DNA of 41,449 nt from Streptomyces sp. NTH33 (lineage in GTDB: Bacteria > Actinomycetota > Actinomycetes > Streptomycetales > Streptomycetaceae), in the NCBI RefSeq assembly GCF_003236365.1, contig NZ_POTZ01000006.1, positions 1 through 41,449 on the forward strand, given 5' to 3'. Positions within the stretch are counted from its first letter, which is position 1; every line of letters starts with the position of its first letter. Positions 26,001 to 32,289 of this stretch are shown here, in pieces. Under the pieces are notes generated by a model that was not told the origin of the DNA, ran no database searches, and was given only the letters and a program-made list of their open reading frames with translations. The translations under genes and the position numbers were made by a program.

Positions 26001-26137
26001 GACCGCCGGTCGAGCTCGGCGTAGGTCAGGCTCCGCATGCCGCACTTGACCGCGGTGCGATCCGGGTACGCGGCCGCAGCGCTCTGGAACGCTTCGACGA
26101 GGGAGGCCGGGGCGATCGGTTCTGGTGGTTCGTGCAT
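23042..26137 (-). CDS. NRPS, A(threonine-type)-PCP-C
   Basis: 1031 residues. The A domain (about 10-510) has A3 FTSGTTGRPKG, A5 MYGITETTVH (P of the usual GPTE is I) and the A10 Lys in TGNGKLDR. The hand-read code D-F-W-N-V-G-M-V-H-K differs from the published L-Thr code DFWNIGMVHK only by Val for Ile, so threonine is a confident call. PCP at about 523-600 has GGHS (Ser555). The terminal condensation domain (about 612-1030) has V-H742-H743-V-A-F-D747-G, canonical. With no N-terminal C domain this looks like an initiation module that loads Thr; the C domain would join it to an aminoacyl-PCP on another protein, perhaps the discrete A-PCP at 4403-6160. The ATG at 26137 has GGATGAG upstream. A terminator hairpin follows. 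Confidence 0.95.
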   Translation of the reverse strand: MHEPPEPIAPASLVEAFQSAAAAYPDRTAVKCGMRSLTYAELDRRSTHLARELPTLTRTSERPVGILLDRSVEMAVAALAVLKAGSFYLPLDPEAPAARNAIILEDAAPVAVVTSRSLAERVPAGIERCLVDAPSAAPQAAVPLPERVAPESRAYVIFTSGTTGRPKGVEVTHRNVLRLFSESAAVFGFTSEDVWTVFHSFAFDFSVWEMWGALLHGGCAVFVPADVAKDPASFHRLLRQERVTVLNQTPSAFQQLVTEDGRHQERLPLRFVVFGGEALRFSDLKPWAAKYGVGRPVLVNMYGITETTVHTSYHQVRQSDLHDGDSVIGRPLPDLDLLLVDEELRCVEPGETGEMVVVGPGVALGYLGRPDLTAARFVTVEDPAGRLVRGYRSGDLARLRPDGLLVYLGRADSQVKIRGFRIELGEVEAALAGHPAVRHAAAAVRESATGGATLVGHVVPEPGVEPDVAEIRAHLAEVLPHYMIPSAIGLLEAMPLTGNGKLDRAALPDVVVAPGRSAQAPRSAAEAELCALFAELLEQEEVGPQDDFFELGGHSLLAISLQNRVRAVFQSGHAQPLPLSQVYRSPTPAGIARWLEQAGHELRAADVRPDGGPVPLNPQQSDMLMRHVFAPDDLVHHCAMGWRVEGEVDPEALARAVEHVHRRHEALRSSYRFDADPGPAAVPLDVAPPRPAVLWAPDPEEAHALLRQALGRPFRLEEGEIWRVVMVTIGPGASHLIGLVVHHVAFDGWSESVLAGDLADAYNASRIGRIPPGETGPTLQEVADAQRARLTSETLEQQRAYWRGELTGVPSLTVPEPPADRPADGGPECQVFSLPEETLKRVEERAAELGVTPFVVLLTAYGAALAEVSGDHDIAVGTPFALRGDERLDRAVSCLVDVLCVRMRFSGKGAGRNDPARVADTVRRAFAAQDIPFSEVVRLVNPPRGPRAPLFQNMFALQNNAPAELELSGAATEFFRPAPFGLPTELVAEVRPHERGGPRLTVSYRPHQVPASFAAQLGARFLTLLDDVTAP

Positions 26138-26161
26138 GTCTCACTCGCTCATCCGGAGGGA

Positions 26162-26183
26162 GCCCGGCCCCATGGGCCCGGGC
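26162..26183 (-). terminator. GC hairpin between the HTH gene and the A-PCP-C NRPS
   Basis: Near-perfect inverted repeat GCCCGGCCC / GGGCCCGGGC with a CAT loop and one bulge, located 34 bp beyond the HTH gene stop and 25 bp before the NRPS start. It may be a weak terminator or mRNA stabiliser. Confidence 0.4.
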
Positions 26184-26216
26184 CTGCGGTTTCGATGCAT
26201 CGCTGCGAACGCGCTG

Positions 26217-27014
26217 TCAGCCGACGGACGCCAGCACGTCCGCCTTGGCGTAGTAGACGCGGCGCCCGTTCGTCCGCCGCCGCCAGCTGTTCTCCGAGGC
26301 GAGCCGATAGACGTTGCTCATGGAGATGCGGCACAGTTCCGCCACGTCCTTGGCGGTGAGCCACGGCAGCCCGGCCTGGTGCTGGTGCTGGTGGCTCACG
26401 CGGCGGTCCAGCTCCCGCCACTCGTATGCCGACCAGGCGTGCCCGGGATCGTTGTCGCACCGGACCTCACTGGGCAGCCGGCCGTCCGCCTGGATCACCG
26501 CGATCAGCGATCCCCCGCACTCGTGCTCGATGCAGGCCCCCACCCGGAAGCGCCGTACCCGCTCCGGGCTGACGACGCGCCGTGCCATGGTGGCGGTCTC
26601 GGCCATCTCGCTGATGGCGTCACCCGCTGCCGGGTGGTGGCACAGCCAGCGTGCGTGCTGGTGAAGGAACTCCGCCAGCACCTCCATGGACTGCCCGGCA
26701 GGAACACACCCGTGTTCCGCGTTCACCAGGTCGCACCATGCCCGAAGGCGCGCCCGCAGGGTGTCGCGCGCTTCGACGGCGACGGCGTTGAGCTTGATCC
26801 CGAACGACCGGGTACCGGAGACCCTCTGCCCGTCCCAGGGCGTGGTGGCGAGCATGTTCTCGCATTCCCGGTAGAGGTCCGGAATCGTTTTCAGATCCCG
26901 CTGGAACCGCTCGAAACATCCCGTACAGACACGCATGCCGCCGAGCGCGGGACGCACACGGTCAGCCGCTCGGTCGCGGATGTAGGGGCACTCTCCGTTT
27001 TGACAGCCGTTCAC
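26217..27014 (-). CDS. Zinc-ribbon and helix-turn-helix DNA-binding protein, function unknown
   Basis: 265 residues. The N-terminus has a cysteine cluster (C4, C9, C30, C33), consistent with a structural zinc site; further Cys/His residues occur mid-protein (CIEHECGG). The C-terminal 45 residues (LTAKDVAELCRISMSNVYRLASENSW then RRRTNGRRVYYAKADV) look like an excisionase/MerR-type winged helix-turn-helix. Proteins of this layout are common in actinomycete mobile and phage-like regions, so it may be a transferred gene rather than a pathway regulator. Its position between the PPTase and the first NRPS, on the same strand, also allows a regulatory role. The GTG start at 27014 has GAGGT 9 nt upstream. 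Confidence 0.8.
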   Translation of the reverse strand: MNGCQNGECPYIRDRAADRVRPALGGMRVCTGCFERFQRDLKTIPDLYRECENMLATTPWDGQRVSGTRSFGIKLNAVAVEARDTLRARLRAWCDLVNAEHGCVPAGQSMEVLAEFLHQHARWLCHHPAAGDAISEMAETATMARRVVSPERVRRFRVGACIEHECGGSLIAVIQADGRLPSEVRCDNDPGHAWSAYEWRELDRRVSHQHQHQAGLPWLTAKDVAELCRISMSNVYRLASENSWRRRTNGRRVYYAKADVLASVG

Positions 27015-27080
27015 TTGAAAAATACCTCGCAGTACATGTCCGGCAGGAGCCGGAGAAGATCAGCTGATTCTTGTGGGCCC

Positions 27081-27106
27081 GACGTCCGGCATTACGCGCG
27101 GACGTC
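27081..27106 (-). terminator. Hairpin spanning the PPTase stop codon
   Basis: Perfect 8-bp stem GACGTCCG (27081-27088) / CGGACGTC (27099-27106) with a 10-nt loop that contains the TAA stop (27092-27094) of the phosphopantetheinyl transferase gene. Could terminate transcription or stabilise the mRNA. Confidence 0.45.
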
Positions 27107-27823
27107 CCGGAGGAATTCACTGCCGGTCGCGATCGAATCGGCGGACGCGGATCGGCCACCCGTCGCGGGAACGGTGATCGCCGTCACGAGGAGCCCGTGC
27201 CGGGCGGCCCAGCGCCCCCGCAGCACGGTGAGCCTGACGTCATTCACCACGGGGCCGGGTGCCAGCAGATGGGCGGTGAAAGTCTCTGTTTCCGGTTCCA
27301 GGACCACTGCGGCGTGCTCGAAGCCCAGCCAACGACGGGCAAGCGGATACCACGCCTTGTACACGCATTCCTTGGCGCTGAACAGCAGCCGGTCCCAGGC
27401 GATGTCCGGGTGGCTCTCGGCCAGCCCGGCCAGCATGGCCAGTTCCGCCGGCCCCGCGATCAGCTCTCGGATTCCTTCGTCCGGGCAAGCCTCGTCGGGT
27501 TCCGCGTCGACCCCGATCATGGCGAATTCCTCGGCCCTGGCCAGGACCGCCACACGGTATCCCGCACAGTGGGCCATGCTCCCCACGAGGCCCGCGGGCC
27601 ACAACGGCTCACCCTGGGCTCCGTGCAGGATGGGCACCGGCGCGAAGCCCAGCCGGCCCATGGCCTCCCGGGCACACGCCCGCACCGTACGGAACTCCGC
27701 ACGCCGCGAGATCAGCGCACGCTCGACGAGAGCGGCCTCCTGGGCGAACACGGGGGGCGTGACGTCCGGATCCCCGAAGGACTGGACGGCCGCCACCTCG
27801 GCGGGAACCAACTCCGCTATCAC
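27092..27823 (-). CDS. 4'-phosphopantetheinyl transferase (EntD/Sfp-type)
   Basis: 243 residues, typical for the EntD-like subgroup. The Mg2+/CoA motifs are IGVDAEPD (D106, E108) and FSAKECVYKAWYP (K151-E152, K156). It transfers phosphopantetheine from CoA to the Ser of carrier domains, so it would convert the PCPs and ACP encoded here to the holo form. The GTG start at 27823 overlaps the TGA of the upstream phosphatase gene (GTGA), so its translation is probably coupled to that TTA-containing gene. A longer in-frame start (27898) lies inside the phosphatase gene and was rejected. The stop codon lies in a hairpin loop. Confidence 0.95.
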   Translation of the reverse strand: MIAELVPAEVAAVQSFGDPDVTPPVFAQEAALVERALISRRAEFRTVRACAREAMGRLGFAPVPILHGAQGEPLWPAGLVGSMAHCAGYRVAVLARAEEFAMIGVDAEPDEACPDEGIRELIAGPAELAMLAGLAESHPDIAWDRLLFSAKECVYKAWYPLARRWLGFEHAAVVLEPETETFTAHLLAPGPVVNDVRLTVLRGRWAARHGLLVTAITVPATGGRSASADSIATGSEFLRDVRA

Positions 27824-28668
27824 GACGGGGCGCCATCGGCGGGCCGGCCCGACAGGACCGGCACGAGCTGCCCGGGCCGCGCGGCCCGCGCCCTCCACTC
27901 ACGCGGATATCCCAGGGACACCTCGTAGTGCGGTATCCTGTCCTTGCGCATGAATCCGGGTATGTGCAGGTGCCCGTAGACGACGGCGGCGGCACGGAAT
28001 CTCCGCGGCCAGTCCTCCGTCGCCGAGGTGCCGCACCACAGCTCGAACTGTGGATGGCGCAGCATTCGCGTCGGTTCGCGGATCAGCGGGAAATGATTGA
28101 CGAGTACGGTCGACATGCCCTCCGGGAGAGCGGAAAGACGCGCTTCGGATGCGGCGAGCCGCGCACTGCACCACGCCTCCCGGCTCGGATGGGGATCGGG
28201 GTGCAGCATGAATTCGTCCATGCACACCACGCCCGATTCTTCTGCCAGCGCGAGCGCCTGAGCCTTGTCGTGGATACCGAGAGCTCTGAACGAGTAATCG
28301 TAGAGAACGAAGAGCGGGGCTATGGCGACCGGACCCTCCGGGGTCTCCCAGACGGAGAACGGATCCTCGGGCGTGAGAACCCCCATACCCCTGCAGAGCT
28401 CCACGAGGGACCGGTACCGCTCTTCACCGCGTAATGCGAGCGGATCGTCCGGGCGCGTCCACAGCTCGTGGTTCCCCGGCGCCCAGACCACTTGCGCGAA
28501 ATTACTGCTCAGGACGTCGAGGCCCCATCTCACGTCGTCGCTGTGGTCGCCGATGTCACCGGCCACCACGAGCCAGTCTTCGTCCGACGTCGGCCGGAGC
28601 CTTCTGACCAGCTCCTTGTTCTCTTCGTACTGCACGTGCAGATCACTGATGGCTAAAAGATCGCCCAT
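27820..28668 (-). CDS. Calcineurin-like metallophosphoesterase, bldA-dependent (two TTA codons)
   Basis: 282 residues with the full metallophosphoesterase set: D9-x-H11 in ISDLH, GDIGD (37-41), GNHE (65-68), VNHFP, and YGHLH near the C-terminus; these bind a dinuclear metal centre. The substrate is unknown. Metallophosphatase genes next to PPTase genes recur in Streptomyces, possibly as a functional pair. Codon 5 (28654-28656) and codon 79 (28432-28434) are TTA, read in Streptomyces only by the bldA tRNA, so expression should depend on developmental stage, and the overlapping PPTase with it. The ATG at 28668 (MGDLLAISDLH) is chosen because the conserved fold starts there; the upstream extension to 28743 is not conserved-looking. 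Confidence 0.93.
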   Translation of the reverse strand: MGDLLAISDLHVQYEENKELVRRLRPTSDEDWLVVAGDIGDHSDDVRWGLDVLSSNFAQVVWAPGNHELWTRPDDPLALRGEERYRSLVELCRGMGVLTPEDPFSVWETPEGPVAIAPLFVLYDYSFRALGIHDKAQALALAEESGVVCMDEFMLHPDPHPSREAWCSARLAASEARLSALPEGMSTVLVNHFPLIREPTRMLRHPQFELWCGTSATEDWPRRFRAAAVVYGHLHIPGFMRKDRIPHYEVSLGYPREWRARAARPGQLVPVLSGRPADGAPS

Positions 28669-28879
28669 TGGCACACACCCAAAAACTCTTGAGACCGGAG
28701 GATCGGCTGGGCGGGTGGCGCTGCACACGAGACGCGGCAGCACCTCGCCGATCAGCCGGCTGAGGGGTGTCCGGGTCGACGTCTCGTCGGCAGCGGCGCC
28801 GCAGGGCCGCTTGCCCGCTCCAAGTCCCGCAGGTCAGCCGGAGGCTCTCCCAGCGACTTCCCGGCTGTAATTTCATACG

Positions 28880-28895
28880 CCTGTATACACACAGG
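28880..28895. promoter_or_regulatory. Inverted repeat CCTGT-N6-ACAGG upstream of the phosphatase gene
   Basis: Sequence CCTGTATACACACAGG, 212 bp upstream of the metallophosphatase start, containing the palindrome TGTATACA. AT-rich for this genome. A candidate operator; the binding protein is not identifiable. Confidence 0.35.
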
Positions 28896-29124
28896 AACCC
28901 CCACGCCTCGATCGATGCGAGTCGCGAAGTATCCGGCCGGCGACTCACTCGGTAGGGATCTTCAAGCAGGTCCCGAGCGGGCCGCAATGGATCATATTGT
29001 GAGATGGATCACCCAGTGCGCACGGGTGACAGCCGAGCGAGGCGCCACACCTCGGCCGCGTTGCATCAGGTAGATCGGGGTCCGACGGCGGACGACAGTC
29101 GGCGACCCCGCGCCGCTCGATGCG

Positions 29125-29154
29125 CGAATATCAGCCTCCTTGCATCGATATTCG
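29125..29154. repeat. Inverted repeat CGAATATC-N14-GATATTCG
   Basis: Perfect 8-bp arms (29125-29132 and 29147-29154) in the debris region left of the IS630 fragment. Could be an operator or the relic of a mobile-element end. Confidence 0.5.
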
Positions 29155-29202
29155 GACGTCTTGAAAAGCGCGACCGCTCCGACGCCGCGCACGCGAAGTT
29201 TC

Positions 29203-29273
29203 GTTTGCAAACCGAGACCCCTCCGCCGCTCCACCTTGAAATCCATCCCAGTGACGGAGGCTGGTAATGGATT
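29203..29273. repeat. Palindrome GTTTGCAAAC and nearby stem-loop
   Basis: GTTTGCAAAC (29203-29212) is a perfect 10-bp palindrome; the motif TTGCAAACC recurs at 29272. Between them AATCCAT-C-CCAG (29240-29251) pairs with CTGG-TA-ATGGATT (29261-29273), giving an interrupted stem of 11 pairs. No function assigned. Confidence 0.45.
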
Positions 29274-29367
29274 GCAAACCGCCGCCGGTCTCGGGCGACT
29301 TGACACACGAGCGGTTGCACGGGCATCGGACGGGGCCGGTGGCGTAGGCTGGCGCCGGGCTGCCGGC

Positions 29368-29994
29368 AAGATCCGTGACGTGGTCGGGCTGTATCTCGCT
29401 CCGCCGGCGAACGCCGTGGTCTTCGCGGTGGACGAGAAGCCGCAGATCCAGGCGCTTGAGCGGACTGCTCCGGTGCTGCCCATGGTGCCCGGCACTCCAG
29501 AGCGCCGCAGTTTCGACTACATCCGGCACGGCACGGTGGACCTGTTCGCCGCCCTGAACACCGCCACCGGCAAGGTGATCGGGAAGCTGTCCGCACAGCG
29601 CCGGGCGGTGGACTTCCGGGACTTCCTCGACGAGATCGACCGCCAGACCAGCCCCGGTCTGGCGGTCCACGTGATATGCGACAACCTCTCCGCCCACAAG
29701 GCGCCGGTGGTGCACAAGTGGCTGCTTGCGCATCCCCGGTTCGAGTTGCACTTCACGTCGTCCTACTCGTCCTGGATCAACCAGGTCGAGCGGTGGTTCG
29801 CCGAGCTGGAACGACGCTGCCTCGAACGCGGCGTGTTCTGCTCACTCGACGAGCTGAGAGCCGCGCTCGAGGACTGGATCAAAACCTGGAACGAGTAAGC
29901 CCGGCCCTTCAAATGGACCAAGACCGCAGACCAGATCATCGACCGCGTCTGCCGCTACTGCGACAGGATCTCCGGACCGGGACACTGGGGAGGG
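29368..29994 (+). pseudogene. IS630-family transposase, N-terminally truncated with premature stop
   Basis: From KIRDVVGLYL (29368) the frame matches the catalytic half of IS630-type transposases: VDEKPQIQALERTAP (first Asp), VICDNLSAHK (second Asp), SWINQVERWF (Glu region). The first roughly 150-170 residues, including the N-terminal HTH domains, are absent. A TAA at 29896-29898 interrupts the C-terminus, yet the same frame continues with recognisable family sequence (ARPFKWTKTADQIIDRVCRY) to about 29994. Both defects make it inactive. It marks old transposition at the cluster boundary. No terminal inverted repeats were identified. Confidence 0.88.
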
Positions 29995-29997
29995 ATC

Positions 29998-30398
29998 GTG
30001 ACCGACCGGAAGCCGCCGGGTGTGGACTTCGAGTCCTGGGTGGACCGCCAGATCAGGGAGGCCGGTGAGCGCGGCGACTTCGAGAACCTGCCGGGTCCGG
30101 GCAAGCCGCTGGCCTCGCTGGACGCCCCTTACGACGAGATGTGGTGGGTCAAGGGCAAAGGCACCGCGAGGGGTTCGCCGGCCTGCCACCCGCACTCGCG
30201 CTGCGCAAGGAGGCGGAAGACGCGATGGAGACGGTCCGCGCCGCGCGTTCCGAGCGCAAAGTGCGCGGCATCCTCGCCGAGATCGACGAGAGGATCAGCG
30301 CGGCACTGCGCATGCCCCCGCCGGGCCCGCCCCTGCGCCTCTCCGAATTCGACGTCGAAGACGTGGTCGCGGCGTGGCGCGAGGCCCGCACCGCGTAG
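29998..30398 (+). pseudogene. DUF1992 (DnaJ-associated domain) gene, frameshifted
   Basis: A GTG at 29998, with GGGGAGG upstream, begins a DUF1992-type protein: VDFESWVDRQIREAGERGDF then LPGPGKPL. At about 30158-30165 the frame is lost. The family sequence resumes in another frame (REGFAGLPPALALRKEAEDA, then ERKVRGILAEIDERI) and ends at 30398. One missing base after the AAA codon near 30160 would restore the frame. The intact protein would be about 133 residues, normal for the family. Sequencing error is an alternative to true decay, but the neighbourhood is full of broken genes. Function of the family is poorly known. Confidence 0.82.
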
Positions 30399-30480
30399 AG
30401 GCCGGACGCACGGTCGTTCCGTACGGATGCGACACCCTGCCAGGACTCCGGCGGGCCGGCCGGCGGCGGAGCGGATCCCC

Positions 30481-30605
30481 ATGACCCGCGGCGCGCTCCT
30501 GGTCGGGGCCACTGGACTGGTCGGCGGACAACTGCTGGTGCGGCTGCTGCACGGCCCCCGCTACGACCGCGTCACCGTGCCGGCCCGCCGCCCGCTCGGC
30601 CTCGC
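30481..30605 (+). pseudogene. N-terminal fragment of an NAD(P)-binding epimerase/SDR gene
   Basis: About 40 codons from an ATG at 30481: MTRGALLVGATGLVGGQLL, a Rossmann fold with the nucleotide-binding pattern GATGLVG, then VTVPARRPLGL. Similarity then stops abruptly at about 30605, where a minus-strand aldo/keto reductase fragment begins. Clearly a truncated gene. Confidence 0.65.
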
Positions 30606-30840
30606 GTCGCGACCGAGAAGTCCCCGAGCAGGGTGCCGGCCGCGCGCTGGGGGACCCGGTGGCCGGCGAACCGGTCGTAGTTGAAGGCGGTGTCCACCGC
30701 CGTCACACCGACTGCGAGGGCTCGTTCCAGGAGCGGGCGGGTCGGAGCCACCCGGTACAGCTCGGGGGACAACACGTCGGTCAGCTCCGCGCACAGTCCC
30801 TCCCGGATCAGGATGTCGGGGCTCTTGGACGTCGATCCCG
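30603..30840 (-). pseudogene. N-terminal fragment of an aldo/keto reductase
   Basis: The minus-strand frame encodes SPDILIREGLCAEL, then ELYRVAPTRPLLERALAVGV, then TAVDTAFNYDRFAGH, which resembles the start of the aldo/keto reductase barrel, ending GTLLGDFSVAT at about 30605. The rest of the enzyme is missing because of the junction with the epimerase fragment. No start codon is obvious. Confidence 0.55.
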
Positions 30841-31025
30841 GTTTCGGGGCCGGCCTGTTCGATGTCGACCGGCTCCCCCGACAGCATCCGGCGCAATGCC
30901 TGCTCGGCCGCAGCATGGAAGGTGAGTCGCCTGCCGGACGCGGTGCCCCGGAGTCCCTCGTCGACGCGCTCGACCAGCGGCGGGAAGCCCGTGACGCACG
31001 CCAGCCCCGTCGGCGGGCCGAACAG
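30831..31025 (-). other. Unidentified coding remnant overlapping the reductase fragment
   Basis: In another minus-strand frame the stretch FGPPTGLACVTGFPPLVERV, then DEGLRGTASGRRLTFHAAAE, then QALRRMLSGEPVDIE has the composition of a real protein, but I cannot place its family. It may be the end of a gene that preceded the reductase. Confidence 0.3.
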
Positions 31026-31442
31026 GCCCCCCGGCGACCGAAGGACATTTCCGCCGAACCGAGCGGACCAAGATCCGGACCATTCCCGGACCAGCGCTAT
31101 GCCGGCAGGCCCCAACTACCCGGTTTCCGCAGTTCAGGGGCCCGCCAAGCTTGTACCACCAGCAGACGAAGAATCTGATACTGGACGAGTCGGCAAAGGA
31201 ACCCGGCAGGTGCCGCTGCGCGCTCCCGTCCGCCTCGGCGTGAGGCCGCCGTGCCGCCCGGCATGGCGCCGGCACCCACATGGCTGACGGCGCGTCAGTA
31301 AAGTCGGCAAAGGGTCAGCATGAGCTCGGCCGAACGCGGTTACAGATGACTACAGATGCACGTGGGCCAACTCCCGGAATCATGGCCTTGACCTGGGGAA
31401 ACCCCCGGGCTGAAGCGGACCTGGCAGAGTGAGGGGCGAGCC
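31026..31442. other. Intergenic region without recognised features
   Basis: About 400 bp upstream of the acyltransferase gene. A short direct repeat TACAGATG occurs twice near 31344-31358. No convincing gene or promoter was seen. Confidence 0.5.
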
Positions 31443-32168
31443 GTGTTCTACTACCTGCTCAAATACGTCCTGCTGGGACCGCTGCTCAGAATGGTCTTCC
31501 GGCCCCGGATCGAGGGGCTGGAGCGCGTGCCGGCGTCCGGTCCGGCCATCGTCGCGGGCAACCATCTGTCGTTCTCGGACCACTTCCTGATGCCCGCGAC
31601 ACTCAAACGGCGCATCACCTTCCTGGCCAAGGCCGAGTACTTCACGGGACCGGGTCTCAAGGGACGGCTCACCGCCGCCTTCTTCCGCAGCGCCGGGCAG
31701 ATCCCGGTCGACCGCTCCGGCAAGGAGGCCGGGCAGGCCGCGATCCGGGAAGGGCTCGGGGTGCTGCGCAAGGGCGAGCTCCTCGGCATCTACCCGGAGG
31801 GCACCCGGTCGCACGACGGCCGTCTGTACAAGGGCAAGGTCGGTGTCGCGGTCATGGCGCTCAGGGCGCAGGTGCCGGTCGTGCCGTGCGCGATGATCGG
31901 CACGTTCGAGGCCCAGCCGCCGGGCCGGGTCGTCCCGCGCATGTACCCGGTCACGATCCGCTTCGGCAAGCCCCTGGACTTCTCCCGCTACGCCGGGATG
32001 GAGAACGAGAAGGCCGTCCTGCGCGCCGTCACGGACGAGATCATGTACGCCATTCTGTCGCTGTCCGGGCAGGAGTACGTCGACCGGTACGCGGCGGTGG
32101 TCAAGGCGGAGCAGGCCGAGGCGAAGGGCGGGAAGGAGCGCAGGTTCCCGCGCTCACCGCTCGGCTGA
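31443..32168 (+). CDS. 1-acylglycerol-3-phosphate O-acyltransferase (PlsC-like)
   Basis: 241 residues with the acyltransferase motifs N-H41-L-S-F-S-D46 (catalytic His/Asp) and YPEGTRS (Glu118). It transfers an acyl group to lysophosphatidic acid, or a related acceptor, in membrane phospholipid synthesis. The hydrophobic N-terminus suggests peripheral membrane association. The GTG at 31443 is chosen, with GAGGGGCGAGCC just upstream. It is followed by a bidirectional hairpin terminator. Codon use and context suggest a chromosomal housekeeping gene. Confidence 0.92.
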   Translation: MFYYLLKYVLLGPLLRMVFRPRIEGLERVPASGPAIVAGNHLSFSDHFLMPATLKRRITFLAKAEYFTGPGLKGRLTAAFFRSAGQIPVDRSGKEAGQAAIREGLGVLRKGELLGIYPEGTRSHDGRLYKGKVGVAVMALRAQVPVVPCAMIGTFEAQPPGRVVPRMYPVTIRFGKPLDFSRYAGMENEKAVLRAVTDEIMYAILSLSGQEYVDRYAAVVKAEQAEAKGGKERRFPRSPLG

Positions 32169-32205
32169 CCGCCACGGCACCGCACACGGCGCCCTGAACG
32201 GCGAA

Positions 32206-32232
32206 GGGGCGGCCGGGCATCCCGGCCGCCCC
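32206..32232. terminator. Bidirectional hairpin terminator
   Basis: Perfect 12-bp stem GGGGCGGCCGGG / CCCGGCCGCCCC with a CAT loop, between the convergent PlsC-like and TAP-peptidase genes. Confidence 0.88.
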
Positions 32233-32238
32233 TCGTCG

Positions 32239-32289
32239 CGTACGACTGCCTGTCACGTACGGCTGCCTGTCACGTACGGTTGCCCGCTA
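32239..32289. repeat. Three tandem 17-nt repeats ending in a stop codon
   Basis: Units at 32239-32255, 32256-32272 and 32273-32289, consensus CGTACGGCTGCCTGTCA. The third is degenerate and its last three bases are the (minus-strand) TAG stop of the peptidase gene. Confidence 0.8.

Larger units (their letters stand above)
28669..29367. other. Non-coding boundary region upstream of the cluster
   Basis: About 700 bp with no convincing gene. Contains a GTATAC-centred inverted repeat (28880-28895) that could regulate the phosphatase/PPTase operon, and three further inverted repeats (29125-29154, 29203-29212, 29240-29273). The right end merges into a truncated IS630 transposase. A plus-strand frame running into the transposase from 29140 lacks transposase similarity until about 29368. 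Confidence 0.6.

Noticed and set aside
29140..29367. N-terminal extension of the IS630 transposase
   Set aside because: The translation there does not resemble the family's N-terminal HTH region; similarity begins abruptly at KIRDVVG.
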